From Primula veris (taxonomy: Eukaryota > Streptophyta > Magnoliopsida > Ericales > Primulaceae), in assembly GCA_963682055.1 (NCBI GenBank), contig OY821740.1, positions 19,554,814 to 19,618,813 on the forward strand: DNA of 64,000 nucleotides. The letters are read 5' to 3'. A model generated the notes under the pieces. The model was not told the DNA's origin. It was given only the letters and a program-made list of their open reading frames with translations, and did no database searches. Made by a program: the position numbers and the translations under genes. This document shows positions 40,389 to 52,099 of the stretch, one piece after another (position 1 is the stretch's first letter; each line of letters begins with the position of its first letter).

Positions 40389-43300
40389 TTAACTCCATTG
40401 CTTAATTATTTCCCTGAGAGCCGAGCATGTTCCAAATCCTGAAGCTATTAGGCCTACGGCTATGACCAATATGCAAAAGGATGCCTACATGGACAATAGA
40501 CAAACAATATTGAAAGAGTTGAGATGAAAGTGCATCGAAATGACCTAAAGTAGATCCAATTCTAAGCAGAAAAAGTTAGTCAGGCTTATTTGCCTTTTGC
40601 CTTATACTAACTTGTAGCTCATTTTTACTGTTTAACTTGGCAGTAAGTTTGTCTTTTTAGTGTTGAACAACAAAAAAAGATCAAGCTTTACATTTTTAAT
40701 TTGATGAACCTAGTTCTTTCCTAATCCTTGTAAACACCAGATTACTAGGTTAAAAGCTGCAACAAACAAGTCGAAATTTGTTTTACAAATAATTTTAAAC
40801 GAGATTCCAAATCTCATCTTCTCTTCGGCTAATATAAAAGAAAATAGAAGTAGTGATACTGCTCCTAGAGAAGTTCTTCAATAAAGTTTCTCAAAGAAAG
40901 GTAATCTGCCTCTTTTGGGTTATTTCATAGCAGGCATTTGAGCAATGAAAGTTATATTGAGGTTCAGAATAAAACTACCGGCATTTGATCTAAAAGTTTT
41001 ACATTTTATAGGCTAGACTAGAGAACTAAAAAAGGTACTGCAGATTTTAAGATAATTCCTTATAGTTTGAAAGTTTTTTAATGGGCTTTTCTTCTTTTCT
41101 TTTTTCCGGTATGAGGATGGCTGAAAAGACCATCTGTAAGTAAAACTTGGATTTACCTGGAGGAAATTTATTTTCCCTTTAAGAATGCTCAAATAACAAG
41201 CACAAGGAAGTATCAAAGTCTGCATTAAAAAAATATGTCAATCACTCAGAAAAAACTTAACAGACGTGTACTTTCCTGAAATATTGTAAAGGGGGAATGA
41301 AAGAAACAATAAAATACTTACCACCAGCATCGTAAGAAAAGATCCAATCAGCGACATTACCAAACCTGTTAAACAACAAAATATAAGACAAACAAACAAC
41401 GAAAAACTCTTTCATATTCATAACTATATGATTAGACTCGATTAGGGAAAGGTATCAGTGAGCTTATAAACTAGGTGTAGCCATACATGTTTGCCTCAGT
41501 TATGTAATTACTAAGGCGTTGTTTAATTTCAGCTTCTAAGCTTACAATCATGAAAATATGAAATGTCTCAGCTATGAAGACACTGTTGTCACATAGTTAT
41601 TATGTATGGCTAGCATTTCCTATTAATAAAGCAATTTACTGAAAATATGAATATTTAAAAAAAATGGTGTTTAAGCTAATAAACCAAATAGGGCCTAGCT
41701 TTTAAGTAGTAAGAAAAAAACGAATTGTAAGAGCTACAACAAAGCAAGAGATAACAATGGTAGTTGGCAAGCAGAAAGCCGCTCAAATTTCAAAAAACTG
41801 TAGTTATATAGCTTTATGTATTGCATAATAGCTAGCATTTTTAATTTGAACTTAGTAAGATAACTTACCGAAGAAAGGGATGGCGAGACCAACAAGCAGG
41901 GTGGAAATTACTAAGGCGGTTCGAATCAAAAGCGAGTAAATTCGGGACTTTGAATGTCGTGACGGAATCAGCTCCTCTAGACTCATAGCCACCGGAGTCA
42001 TAGTTAACGCATACGTTAGTTTCAAATTAAGGAAAATATAAAATATAATCATAACTTGTGTTAGTCTCGTACGATATGTCATGGAATGTACCCCTGCTAT
42101 GTTTTTTTAGCAAACCAAAGTAAAGTAATTGTTCCAATGCTTAAAGCAGGATGTCGGTTTTTATTTTTGAAGTTGCATTCGAAAGGAGTGTATAGTAAAA
42201 CTCTTTCTCAAATATTGTAGAGAAAAGACGATGCTCGCTAAGAAAAATCAGGAAGTACAACTGAGAAAAAGGATATTTGGTGAATGGATTGACTACCTGC
42301 AAAGACGAAAACAAAAACATCAATACAAGTGAACATAGAAAAAGTACTTAAAAGAAACACAGAACATCAAAAGTTAAATTACAAAACCCAATATGAAAAA
42401 TAGCTGTAAGTCATACCGTAAGAGTCTGTGGTTCTGTTATTTTGAATTTAAAAGCTGGATAATTTAAGGCTTAGAAAACAGCTCAATTCTTCCAGGTTTT
42501 TAGCTTTGTAAGGCCAGATAGCCCAAGAAGTACATTTTTCAAACATAAAAATTGATGATAAGGACTATATACAAAGAAATCTGTATAAAATCGAAAACAA
42601 ACTAAAACATTAAGATTTTAGTGATTTACCGTAGTCCAAACAGCAATTTTGGAAGCGATTAAATCTCTAGGCATGTTGAGAGTGAACTGAGAGAGAGTTG
42701 ATTCTCCAAAGATCATGTATCCCATCACAGCAACTCCCATATACATAAGAGTACATATACCAAAACTGTATTTCGAATTTAGGAAAGAAAATAAGCTTTA
42801 TAAATGTTTCATAATTATAATATCATTGAGAATGTTTCAATCTATATGAATTTTATGTCAGGGATGCATTCAAATCTAGCTCGAAGTTTCAATATATCAA
42901 AATATAGGAGACCCTAATATTGATTATATGCAATTTCTCCGTCTCTTGTACTTACATAGTGAAAGGGAGGGTGATGTATCAACGATAGATATAGACCAAG
43001 GGCTTATTTGGTCGTAATTTAAGAAAATAAGCTGGATATTTTTAGGTTGAGAGAAAACTGGGCTCGTGAAGCCTAAATATCTACTTTTTCCAAGCCAGAA
43101 AACCTCATTTTTAACCTGATCAACCAAAGACAATCTAACTTTTAAAAATGGCCTAACATCGATCTTGCATACAAATTACAATAACAATATAATGAGAGTG
43201 TATCAAAATCAAGTTTAAAAACATGAGTACTAGATGAGACCCTTTGATCAACACAAAAATGCAGATTTTATACTTACGTAGAAAATAGGAAGGCGGGATA

Positions 43301-46300
43301 TTCGCTACGTTTTTTCATAGACGTATATATATTAGGAAATACAGCATGTCCTGAGTAGCAAAATCCGTATAAACCAATAGCAACAGGGAGAGTGTTGAGA
43401 TTTATAGTCGATCCTTTGCTCTCAAAGCTTACTTTATCGACCAATCCCACCCAAAACAAGCAAACAACTACCACTACTGACGCGACAACTCCACCAGCTA
43501 CGAACAGGAAAAAACAAATAAATGTAAGGGTTGACAATAAAATAAACTTAATTCCTTTACATCTGTCGTCGAGTCAGGAAATTGCAAAAATAGCATATGG
43601 ACGATATATTATAGCTTTTACTACCAGTGGAGATAATGGAACATAATTCTTCGACTTGATTAAGTTATTAATATTAAAACAATTATGGCTTGCACAAATG
43701 GGACGCATCCCTAGCTTCTGGGATTTCTATTGCTCTTTCTGGAAATTCTGGTAAAATCACTGTGAAAGAACACAAAGTAGGTGCTGAATTGCTCTTTAGT
43801 CAAGTTATGTTATTAAAAAGAAACGGATTCATGACCTATTTTCAAGGCTGATAAAGCATATATTCCTCTGTTCATTCTTACTAAACTTCAATTGGGAAAG
43901 ACCAAAATTAGGCCATTTGGTAGATTCTGTTCAATTTGTCATGACGAAGATAAACTCTTTTAAATTGCTTAAAATGGAGAATGTGCTGATCTTACCAGAA
44001 ATGTAGCTAAGAACTCTCAAGTCTTTGAGCCAAACCGTTGGAAGAATAGTAAGAGTGGCCAATAATCCGAATAAATGGTTAGAATTTAAATGGATCCCAC
44101 CCAAGTTTAGGTACGCATTGGGAAATAGCGAAGATAAGTTATCGCTCTCCAGAATAATATATTCCACGCAATTCACCTGGTGGTAAAACGTTGCGGTGAA
44201 TAAAACAATAGAAAAAAAACTACACTAAACAAACATAAAGAGTTACAATTGAGAAGGATGTGTGTACTGACATATAATTCGGCGTATAAAATTATCTGCA
44301 GCCATAGAAAAACAACGGAAATAAACACATGATCAGAGATTCAGAATGCTATGTATTAATTTTGTTCCTAGTCTTTTTCGAAGTATTATATATTCTTCTA
44401 TTCTCATTTTCAGAGAGTATGGGCTTGCTTGGTTTAGCTTTTGAAATGTATTTTGATTTAGTTTCTTACAAGCTCTGCTGCATTAAATTGTCAAGCTTGA
44501 GAGTTGAATTTTTCTGTTTGTTTGTTTTTGCCTGAAAAAGAATGAAATTTAAGCTAAATGAACCCAACTCTTTACTAAACCTGATATAAACCAGCTCATT
44601 TGCTAAAACCTGCATCAAGCAAATTTGTGAAATTAACAGCGTGTTTGCTTGGAATTGCTTCCAAAAAAATAAGCTGTATTTGTGTAGTTTGAGAAAAATG
44701 TTGGTTTCGTTGAGCTTAATCTTCTCGCTTTCTCAGTTAAAATAAATAAAATAGCGACTTTTAAGCTGATTAATCAAGTGCAGTCCATCTTTTAGGCAAC
44801 CACTAGGGATAGCCTAGTCGCCAAAACTCACACTTTCAAATAGGAGGTTGTAAATTTGAATCATGGGGTAAGAGCTTATGATCCCCTTTAGAAATCAGTT
44901 TTTTTAAAAACCAGCTTTTAGGAAAAGGCAAAAAAAAACGAGCATAAAAAGCTGCAATTAAACAAGGCCCAACTTAAGTAAGAAAAAGTATCAAGATATA
45001 ATCAGAGAAAAAAGTTCTTGACAAAAGCTAAAAGTTTTAAGCTGAACGAGCCTTTGTTTCTCAAATTAGGCAGCTAATTTGCATAAACTATGGTCAAATG
45101 CATGCTATTAACTGAAAGGTTTAATGGTTCTGATACGTGAATAGTGAAAAACACTTTATTCGGAGACTTACCGAAATAGCGAAGCGACCAGCATTACCAA
45201 AAGCTGCTTGGCCAATATCAGGATAAGTCGCGAGGCCTGGTCTGCTATCCAAGCAATAACGTAACAGTATCCCGGTATAAAATGATAAGACTGAAAAAGT
45301 AAATAATATTGCGAGCCCTGCCCATCCGCCTTCTTTAACCGCATAAGGAGTAGAAAGTATTCCGACTCCACACAAAACATTAATGCCTACGTAAAGTTGA
45401 AGTTAGAATAACGAAAATATTGCTCCGTAAGGAAAAAGTAAATGAACAAGGGTCGTTTATTTTTAGGAACCCGCTATTACTATTCACTGGCTGCTATGAT
45501 AGTCCTTAATGATTTTTAAGTTTCACTACACATTCGAGTCTACAATTTAACGGAATAGGACTTTTACTAAGTATAATGTATGTCGAATACGTCATGTTTT
45601 GTCCCAATAAAGTCTTCACACGTCATCGCTTAAAGGCGTAGCCATAGGTTAAAGAATTTTCTCACATTAAAGCTTGTTAGTTTTCAGCTTTTAAGCTAAT
45701 CCTATTTGACTTTTTAAGATACAATTCAATTAGTTGGCCAACTTAAAAGATGCATCAATCTTTTTCTTTAACCTATCTTATTCACTTGAAGTTTCAGCCA
45801 ATAACATCGTTAAGAAGAAAATCAGAGAAGGGAAATATTTGTCCACTATATTTGATATAGCCATGGGTCACAAAAGCTGAACATCATACATGGGGAGTCG
45901 ACTAGAAAACGATATATTTTATCATGAGAACATATGCTTATCAATTTCTCCGCGAGAAAGAGCTTACAATTGTTTTTTTAGAAAACATTACCAATTTTGT
46001 ATAGCGCATCAACATTCGTAAAACACATTTACTCATCAGGCATCCACACAATGTAGCGCGCGCACACACACACACACATATATATGAACTCAGTAACTAT
46101 AAGTAAATCTTTTACCATTAAGCACGGCTTGTCCATACGAACATTTTTGATTAACTGGGAGTTCACTTGACACTCTGGAAACAATTCTTCTAGAACCCTT
46201 CCCCGGAAGAGGGGGAAGGATAGAATGTGAGCTATCACGTCTACGTTTAGGATCTGTTTGGTCGTCTATATTTGTCAAGAACGGTTTGTTCAAAGTAGGT

Positions 46301-47388
46301 AAAATCTCGGGTGTGTGACGCCGATTCAAAAGTAAGGATCCGCTTAATCTTGCTAAAGGAGTTGTCTCGAGAAATGATATTGTTGGTGATGGCACAATAC
46401 TATAAAAATCGATTGATTTCCTGATATTAAAACAGCAATCTAGAAACGGTAAGTCACTGAAAAAAGTTACATTAGCAACTCATGATGGAGCATTGCATAT
46501 ATGACTATATGAGTTACGAGAAATGGAACGTAATGATGCAATCAAATCTATACGTGGCATTGTTAATATGAAGTGGGTAAGAAGTCTAAGAACTATTTTC
46601 TACATTTCTCCACAATCCTTATGTAATTTAGTCTAAGATAAACATTTGAACTTAGATGTATTGAAAAAACAACGACTTGGAATCTTTAAAGACAAAAAGA
46701 ACAAGAATGAAACAGAAACTCAAAATAAATATGAATGTTAAGGTATAGCAGGTTTTAGTAATAAGAATAGGAGGAAACGCCATCTAACAAAGTTAATTTC
46801 TATGCTAACGATTGTTTCCTTAAACATCAGAATTCAATTAACATAAATGAATTTTTAAGAAATTGAGAATCTAATCGATCACGACAGTTTAAATTGACAA
46901 ACGTATTTTAATCGTATAATTTCTCTCTTTGCCAAAAATATTTCGCGCGGTATCTATACTTCTATGACATGGAAACTATATATAAGTATCATACTTACGT
47001 AGTCTGAGAAAAAAGTAGGATTTTTTTCAACCTGACAAGTTCTAGCTTTTTCAGAAACCAATAAAAAAATATCAGCTTTTAATCTTTCCAACGAAATGCA
47101 GTACAATCCGAACAAGTCCTAACTTCATGAACATGAAAAACATTCCTGAAGAATATGCAAAATCAACATGAATCTGGCTATATAAGGAATATTTAAAAAA
47201 ATATAGATATACCGATAACTTTGAGGCCAAGTAGTATCTAGAGAATCAGGTTCGTTCCTTGGTTGATTATCATCTGAAGAATTCGAAAAATCCGAATCAT
47301 CACCATCTTCTTCGGCTTTATTGAAATCCTTCACCTCATCCTCATCACTCTCTAAGTAAAAGCTCCCATCCGAGACCATATCCTTCAT
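40389..47388 (-). CDS. AVT1C: AVT1-type vacuolar amino acid transporter (AVT1C-like)
   Basis: Twelve exons on the minus strand: 47388-47213, 46420-46116, 45386-45172, 44295-44272, 44176-43996, 43497-43278, 42765-42630, 42296-42277, 42014-41869, 41365-41322, 41219-41157 and 40484-40389. All joints are in phase, giving 541 aa. Residues 1-160 are hydrophilic, acidic at first ([19 protein letters not shown]) as in AVT1B/C proteins I recall. From [21 protein letters not shown] onward there are about ten or eleven membrane segments with the family motifs [57 protein letters not shown] and [20 protein letters not shown]. It should export or exchange neutral amino acids across the tonoplast using the proton gradient. 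Two exons are tiny (24 and 20 nt). Intron 8 is AT-AC; all others are GT-AG. Introns 2-4 and 8-9 hold MITEs and a SINE. Confidence 0.95.
41515..41695. mobile_element. MITE in AVT1 intron 9, Tourist-like
   Basis: 181 bp with ends GGCGTTGTTTAATTTCAGCT and, in reverse complement, GGCCCTATTTGGTTTATTAG. A CTA lies on both flanks, in keeping with the 3-bp target duplications of PIF/Harbinger elements. Confidence 0.5.
42015..42276 (-). other. U12-type AT-AC intron of the AVT1 gene
   Basis: 262 nt. On the minus strand the donor reads ATATCCTTT exactly, the branch site TTCCTTAAT lies at 42034-42026, about 12 nt before the end, and the intron ends in AAC. These match the minor-spliceosome consensus. 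No GT-AG alternative restores the frame KYALTMTP across the joint, whereas this one does. Confidence 0.9.
43008..43138. mobile_element. MITE in AVT1 intron 6, degenerate
   Basis: GGGCTTATTTGGTCG at one end and GATCAACCAAAGACAATC at the other form a weak inverted repeat; AATAAGCTGG lies inside. Confidence 0.4.
44412..44790. mobile_element. MITE remnants in AVT1 intron 3
   Basis: At least two adjacent AGCTT-type copies: one starts near GGGCTTGCTTGGTTTAGCTT (44420), the next near GTGTTTGCTTGGAATTGC (44641). A third right-hand end, GCAATTAAACAAGGCCC, lies at 44955-44971. The plus-strand frame 44329-44535 is not a gene. Confidence 0.4.
44800..44912 (+). mobile_element. Possible tRNA-derived SINE in AVT1 intron 3
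   Basis: TAGCCTAGTCG resembles a polymerase III A box, and about 40 bp later TAAATTTGAATCATGG resembles a B box. The ACTCACACTTTCAAATAGGAGG spacing is like plant tRNA-derived SINEs, and a T-rich tail follows GATCCCC. It is antisense to the host gene. No target duplication was found. Confidence 0.4.
46053..46085 (+). repeat. (CA)n/(TA)n microsatellite in AVT1 intron 2
   Basis: GCGCGCACACACACACACAC followed by ATATATATG, just past the donor site of exon 2. Confidence 0.85.
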
Positions 47389-49315
47389 TGTTTCCGATCT
47401 CGACCTTCTTAAACCAAACTACTAAATCCTGTTAATTAACTTTTGAAAAATATGATCAGTGTTATTACATTACAAGACAAAAAAAAAAATTGCACCCAAG
47501 GACCAAATCCACATCCAGTCCATTTCAAAAGAGCACTTATGTACATAATTCTCTGGTTTTATTATCATGTCTAGTTTCTCTTTAAGAAGTTGTGCAACAA
47601 CGAGAACGAGGGAAATGATATATCACTTCTCCAAAGTATCAAACTTTAATTTTTAGAATATTCTAAAGTTCAAATCCAGATTATTCATAGAAGAAACAAA
47701 GTATATTCACACATTACATGGAATTGCAATGAAGTTCTCTATTATGGATACAAAAAGAATATTGCCAAGTTTAGGCAACAGAATGATGATTTCTCCAGCA
47801 ATCCGGTTATTTTATAGAAATTGGAATTATGAATGAAAAAATATAATTAACATAGAACATACAAAATTTCCTTAGTAATCTATCGATCAAAAAATATTCA
47901 CAAAGGCATAACAATTAATTTTTCGAGCATGGAATTGACAAGTTGTATACAGAAACCAAAATAAAACAGAAAAAATAGAAAAACACAAGATTTTAACATA
48001 AATAATTAAATAGTAGTAAGTTCAAAATTCTCTATAGACAAATCCCTATTTTTTGGTGAGGGGAAAAAGAAGTCTTACAACTGTTTTGGTACTGACACAG
48101 TTTTTGCCGTCAAATGTACACTTGACGATTACTACATTCTCTTTATATATACTATAGACTATAAATGTACGTACACACACAACAATCAGTCGTATTTATG
48201 TGACTTAATCTGTTTCTTTATATGATTTGTCTCATTTCAACTCATTGCCGTTTCAGTATTTAATAGTAATTCGAAGTAGTATTTTTTTCATGTTTGCTCG
48301 CCGCATGTTATTAATTGTCATGTATATCGTATCATGTTTGTTTACACAATTTCTAATTGTTATTAAATAATTAATGTATAACATTAATTGTAATATATTT
48401 TATGCTAACAATAAGTATAACTAATAACATCATACCATTTTTAATACTTGGTTACAAATTGTACCCATTTAAATAAATGAGTTTACGTTGTAAGCGTAAT
48501 TGGTTAGTGAATTGGCTTATAACGATAGTGATCACTTGATGTTAATAACCTGGCAATGTCATCTTTGTTGATTGGTTTTCGATAGTATATATTGAGAACA
48601 CGTAGAATTAAGAGTCCAAGTAAAACTTGCTTAGTATGAGCATAAGTCCATTAATGAATTAGTTAATAAAACAATAGCAAACGTACGGCTATTTCTTATC
48701 GATGCTGATTGGTTTTTCTAGTTCAAATAGCGCCTAGTCGTGTTCTTATTTCTATACTTATGTTTATATATTGCACTTGATTTAATAAGTACTCGAATTT
48801 AAAGGATTTTATAGTGATTCATTTTGCAGGATTCTATACATAATACTTCTATTTTACTTTGATCAAGTGACTAGTTGTTTATGAATTACAAATATATTAT
48901 ACATTGTATATCATTCTCAATTGATTGTAAAAATCGGACTGTACATGTTTTGCAAATTTAATTGTTTTCCACTCTTATTTGAACTATAATTGGAGAGGTA
49001 CTTAACGCAGGATATAAATTTTAATTGATCCTAGTTTTAACGATGCAGAATTTAGAAATAATTTTGTCAGTCAGAAAAATTTATAAGTGTCATTCAAACA
49101 CTTACAATTAACGGCATAAGTACAGGCTCAACAAAGAGGGCAGCTAAGAAGCAATCGTATATAATTGCATACAAGTGGCTTAGCGGTGTACAAATGTTGG
49201 ACTGAATTTTTAATTGGTATCATTTGAAACTATATATTTAAGTATTAATACCACTTACAAGGTATTTACGGCAAATTATTAACTCTTTCTAATACACATA
49301 AGTTCAACACATTTG
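47389..49315. other. AVT1 upstream region and AT-rich spacer
   Basis: The first several hundred bases should hold the minus-strand promoter and leader of AVT1. Segment 48035-48760 is the partner of the duplicated block at 38965-39560. From 48760 to 49315 nothing is recognised. Confidence 0.5.
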
Positions 49316-49395
49316 GCCCAATAAAACTTTGACCAAGACTATTGACCGGTTTTCGACGTTGACTGCGTTGACCGGCGTTGACCGGCGTTGATCAA
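49316..49395 (+). promoter_or_regulatory. Cluster of W-box-like TTGAC motifs
   Basis: Five TTGAC motifs occur within about 55 bp, two of them inside a GTTGACCGGC tandem unit. They could bind WRKY factors, but no gene lies next to them and the block borders low-complexity repeats, so a repeat origin is as likely. Confidence 0.3.
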
Positions 49396-49759
49396 AATAT
49401 AAAAATGTAAAAAAAAAGAAAAAAAAACTCAGAAAAATAGAAAAAATCCAGAAAAAATAGAAAATAAAAGCAGAAAAATTAGAAAATAAAAACAGAAAAA
49501 TTAGAAAATTTGGAAAAAAAACTAAAAATATGGAAAAAAAATTAAAAAATCCAAAAAATTCTAAAAAAATCCCAAAAATATATTTTTTTACAAAAAAAGA
49601 AAAAATTTAACAAACTAATACAAAATTTATAAAAATTCTGGAAAAAAAAATACTCAAAAAAAGGAAAAAATTAAAAAATCCAGAAAATTTATAAAATTTG
49701 GAAAAACATAAAAAAAAATTGGAAAAAAAAATCTTAAAAGATCCAAAAACTTGTTTTTT
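49396..49759. repeat. A-rich low-complexity sequence
   Basis: Irregular AAAAATAGAAAAAATCCAG-type units. No gene. Confidence 0.7.
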
Positions 49760-50200
49760 TTTTACAATCTAATACAATTCTTTTTGAAAATCTAATGCAA
49801 GTTTTGTGAGAATCTAATATAAATATTTTGACAATCTAATGCAATTTTTTTTTAAAATATAATACAAATTCTTAACAATCTAACACAGAATTTTAACAAT
49901 ATAATAAAAAAATACAATACAATTTTTTTGACAATCTAATATTATTTTTTGACACTATAATACAATTTTTTAACAATCTAATAACTTTTTTTCGACAATT
50001 TAATATAATTTTTTTTGACAATCTAATAATTTTTTTTGATAATCTAATGAATTTTTTCGACAATCTAATGAATTTTTTCGACAATCTAATACAAAAAAAT
50101 GATACAATCTAATAAATTTTTATGACAATCTAATACAAAATTTTGACAATCTAATATATTTTTTTTACGATCTAATGCAATTTTTGTAACAATCTAATAA
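49760..50200. repeat. ACAATCTAATA minisatellite (about 20-22 bp units)
   Basis: About 20 imperfect copies of ACAATCTAATACAATTTTTT. The minus-strand frame here (a repeated RLSKK-type peptide, 49893-50084) is a translation of the repeat, not a protein gene. Confidence 0.8.
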
Positions 50201-50684
50201 AACTAAAAATTACCCCACAATAATCACAACCAACTCCAAAGTGGAGGTTACGGTTATAATGAAACTAAAAATTATCCTACAATAATGGACCCCTTTCTAA
50301 TTGAGTTTTGACAATTTTCAGAATTAAAAAATACAACTCTGCACATTATCGCTCTATTTGTTCATTTTTTTCATTAAACTTTCTCTGAAACTATTCACGA
50401 TTTTCTTCTCAGATTACCCATTGGATCTCTTCTCCCACATTCTCGTACCACTAATTCATGTAACTCTTCTCGTATCTTTTTTCTCAACCCATCATGGACC
50501 TCTTCTCAGATTTCTTCTCGCTTGTTATATATGCCACAAGTATGTTTTTCCTGAGATTCGTCGTTTTTCTTTTCAAAAACTTGGGCCGGGCAACGACGGT
50601 GGCGGCGGAGATTAAACGACGGTGGCGGCGGAGGCGGATATTAGACAACGGAGGTGGCGAGACCAACGATGTTGATCATATCAC
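50201..50684. other. Unassigned region with a GGCGG-rich island
   Basis: CT-rich sequence to 50520, then a GC-rich island (50580-50660) in which GACGGTGGCGGCGGA occurs twice. Overlapping frames on both strands exist but none shows domain features or a plausible full gene. Confidence 0.4.
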
Positions 50685-50751
50685 GTATATACATACATAC
50701 ATACATATACATACATACATACATACATATACATACATACATATACATATA
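50685..50751 (+). repeat. (ATAC)n microsatellite
   Basis: ATACATAC repeats with occasional ATAT steps. Confidence 0.95.
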
Positions 50752-50870
50752 CTAGCGGACCTGCCCACCCGATGGGTGTGAATCAAAGAAAAAATCTGTA
50801 ATCCGTTATAGAATTTTTTATGAACGGGGGCAATTATGGTAGGGAGGGGGGGTTTGATAATAGAGAGATA
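50752..50870 (-). mobile_element. Possible short Helitron-like end
   Basis: On the minus strand a perfect stem CACCC/GGGTG is followed by GGCAGGTCCG and CTAG, then T. A TCTCTATTATC sequence near 50870 could be the 5' end, giving about 120 bp. Only the 3' end is reasonably clear. Confidence 0.3.
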
Positions 50871-51044
50871 ATAGTATATATATAATAGAGAGAGAGAAAG
50901 GTAGAGAGATAATAAGGAAGAGAGATGGTAACGTGAAACAGCCGTTATGTTTTTTTATTTGTAATTTTTCAAACTATCAATACTATTTTGCAAATAGTTT
51001 TTCAAGGCTTCATAAGGGGTCTTCACATAAAGTAATACTAAGAC

Positions 51045-51089
<45 letters not shown>

Positions 51090-51103
51090 CATATATATAT
51101 ATA
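50871..51103. other. Spacer ending in a (TA)n/(CATA)n tract
   Basis: GAGAGA-rich, then AT-rich; a TA/CATATA microsatellite occupies about 51042-51103 and abuts the copia LTR. Confidence 0.6.
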
Positions 51104-51317
51104 TGTTGTGTGACATATTAGCTCGTTATAGATATATGTATAGATATAGAGAGAGGTATGAGAGACAACAATAAAAGAGACTTTATTAATCAGAATGCAT
51201 GAATACAAGGGGACCCTAACCTTCTTTATATACTAGAGGTTAGGGTTATACAAGATAAAAAGACCAACTTAGGTCCACTATGAGTAAGGCCCAATAGTCC
51301 AATAATATACTACAACA
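51104..51317 (-). repeat. 3' LTR of copia copy 2
   Basis: 214 bp, TGTTGTGTGACATATTAGCT to ATACTACAACA; next to it CTCCCCCTTT is the polypurine tract on the minus strand. Confidence 0.9.
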
Positions 51318-52040
51318 CTCCCCCTTTGGACGTCTTGAATTATTCGTTTTCATGCAGTCGAGTTCATTCGCAGTGCTAAACACATAAAAACCTTAGGGAC
51401 GGAAAACCCAGTGTGGGACAAAACCGGTACCTAGGAGAAACTGTGTAGCCGAATGATATAGGCCGAAATATCATGTAAGTAACTAACCACAAAACAGTGT
51501 GCCTCATCAAAACTTTGGCAGAGCAAACCCAATAATCAAATCTCTGATCGAAGGAAAAAGAGTGTAACAGTGGTAGTAGTAGGGGATCAACCATAAAACA
51601 GGTGCATCATCAAAACCTTGCTAGAGTAAACCCAGTGGGAAAAACCTCTAGTCGAATGACAAAAGAGTACACAGTGGTAAGAAGTACACGACAGGATACT
51701 CCCCCTAATTTCGGCAATCTTAAGTGAGATATGATGGGAACGTGTCTCGCTAAAAAGCTTGCTAAGGAAAACCCAGTGGGAAAAAAACCTTGGTCTAAGG
51801 ACAAAAAGAGTACACGAGCATGCGACTGGATGCTCTCCCTCACTTGCACACGACAGGGTGCGAGGATTTAGACTAAGTAGTAATTAGTGCAATAAGCATT
51901 CACCTGGATGCTCCCCCTCACTTACACACGACAGGGTGCAATGATTTCATATTTCAATAAAGAGTACAAGCATTCGACTGGATGCTTCATTTACTTGCAC
52001 ACGACTGGATGCAAGAAAATCTAACGTAGAATAGAACGAA
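51318..52040 (-). other. 3' UTR of copia copy 2 with repeated purine-rich motifs
   Basis: Contains several copies, on the minus strand, of GTGTGCAAGTGAGGGAGAGC-like blocks spaced about 75-80 bp apart, besides the terminal polypurine tract. It holds no protein gene. Confidence 0.65.
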
Positions 52041-52099
52041 TATTCAACTAGATGCTCTAAAACTTCATATGTGAAGATTTATTTCGGCAAGAAATGCTA

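Noticed and set aside
49893..50084. Small Lys/Ser-rich repeated peptide (RLSKK type)
   Set aside because: It is a translation of the ACAATCTAATA minisatellite; copy-to-copy changes do not preserve codons.
50358..50781. Overlapping frames with Gly/Arg-rich ends in a GC-rich island
   Set aside because: No domain, no splice-supported extension and frames run into the ATAC microsatellite; I could not support a gene.
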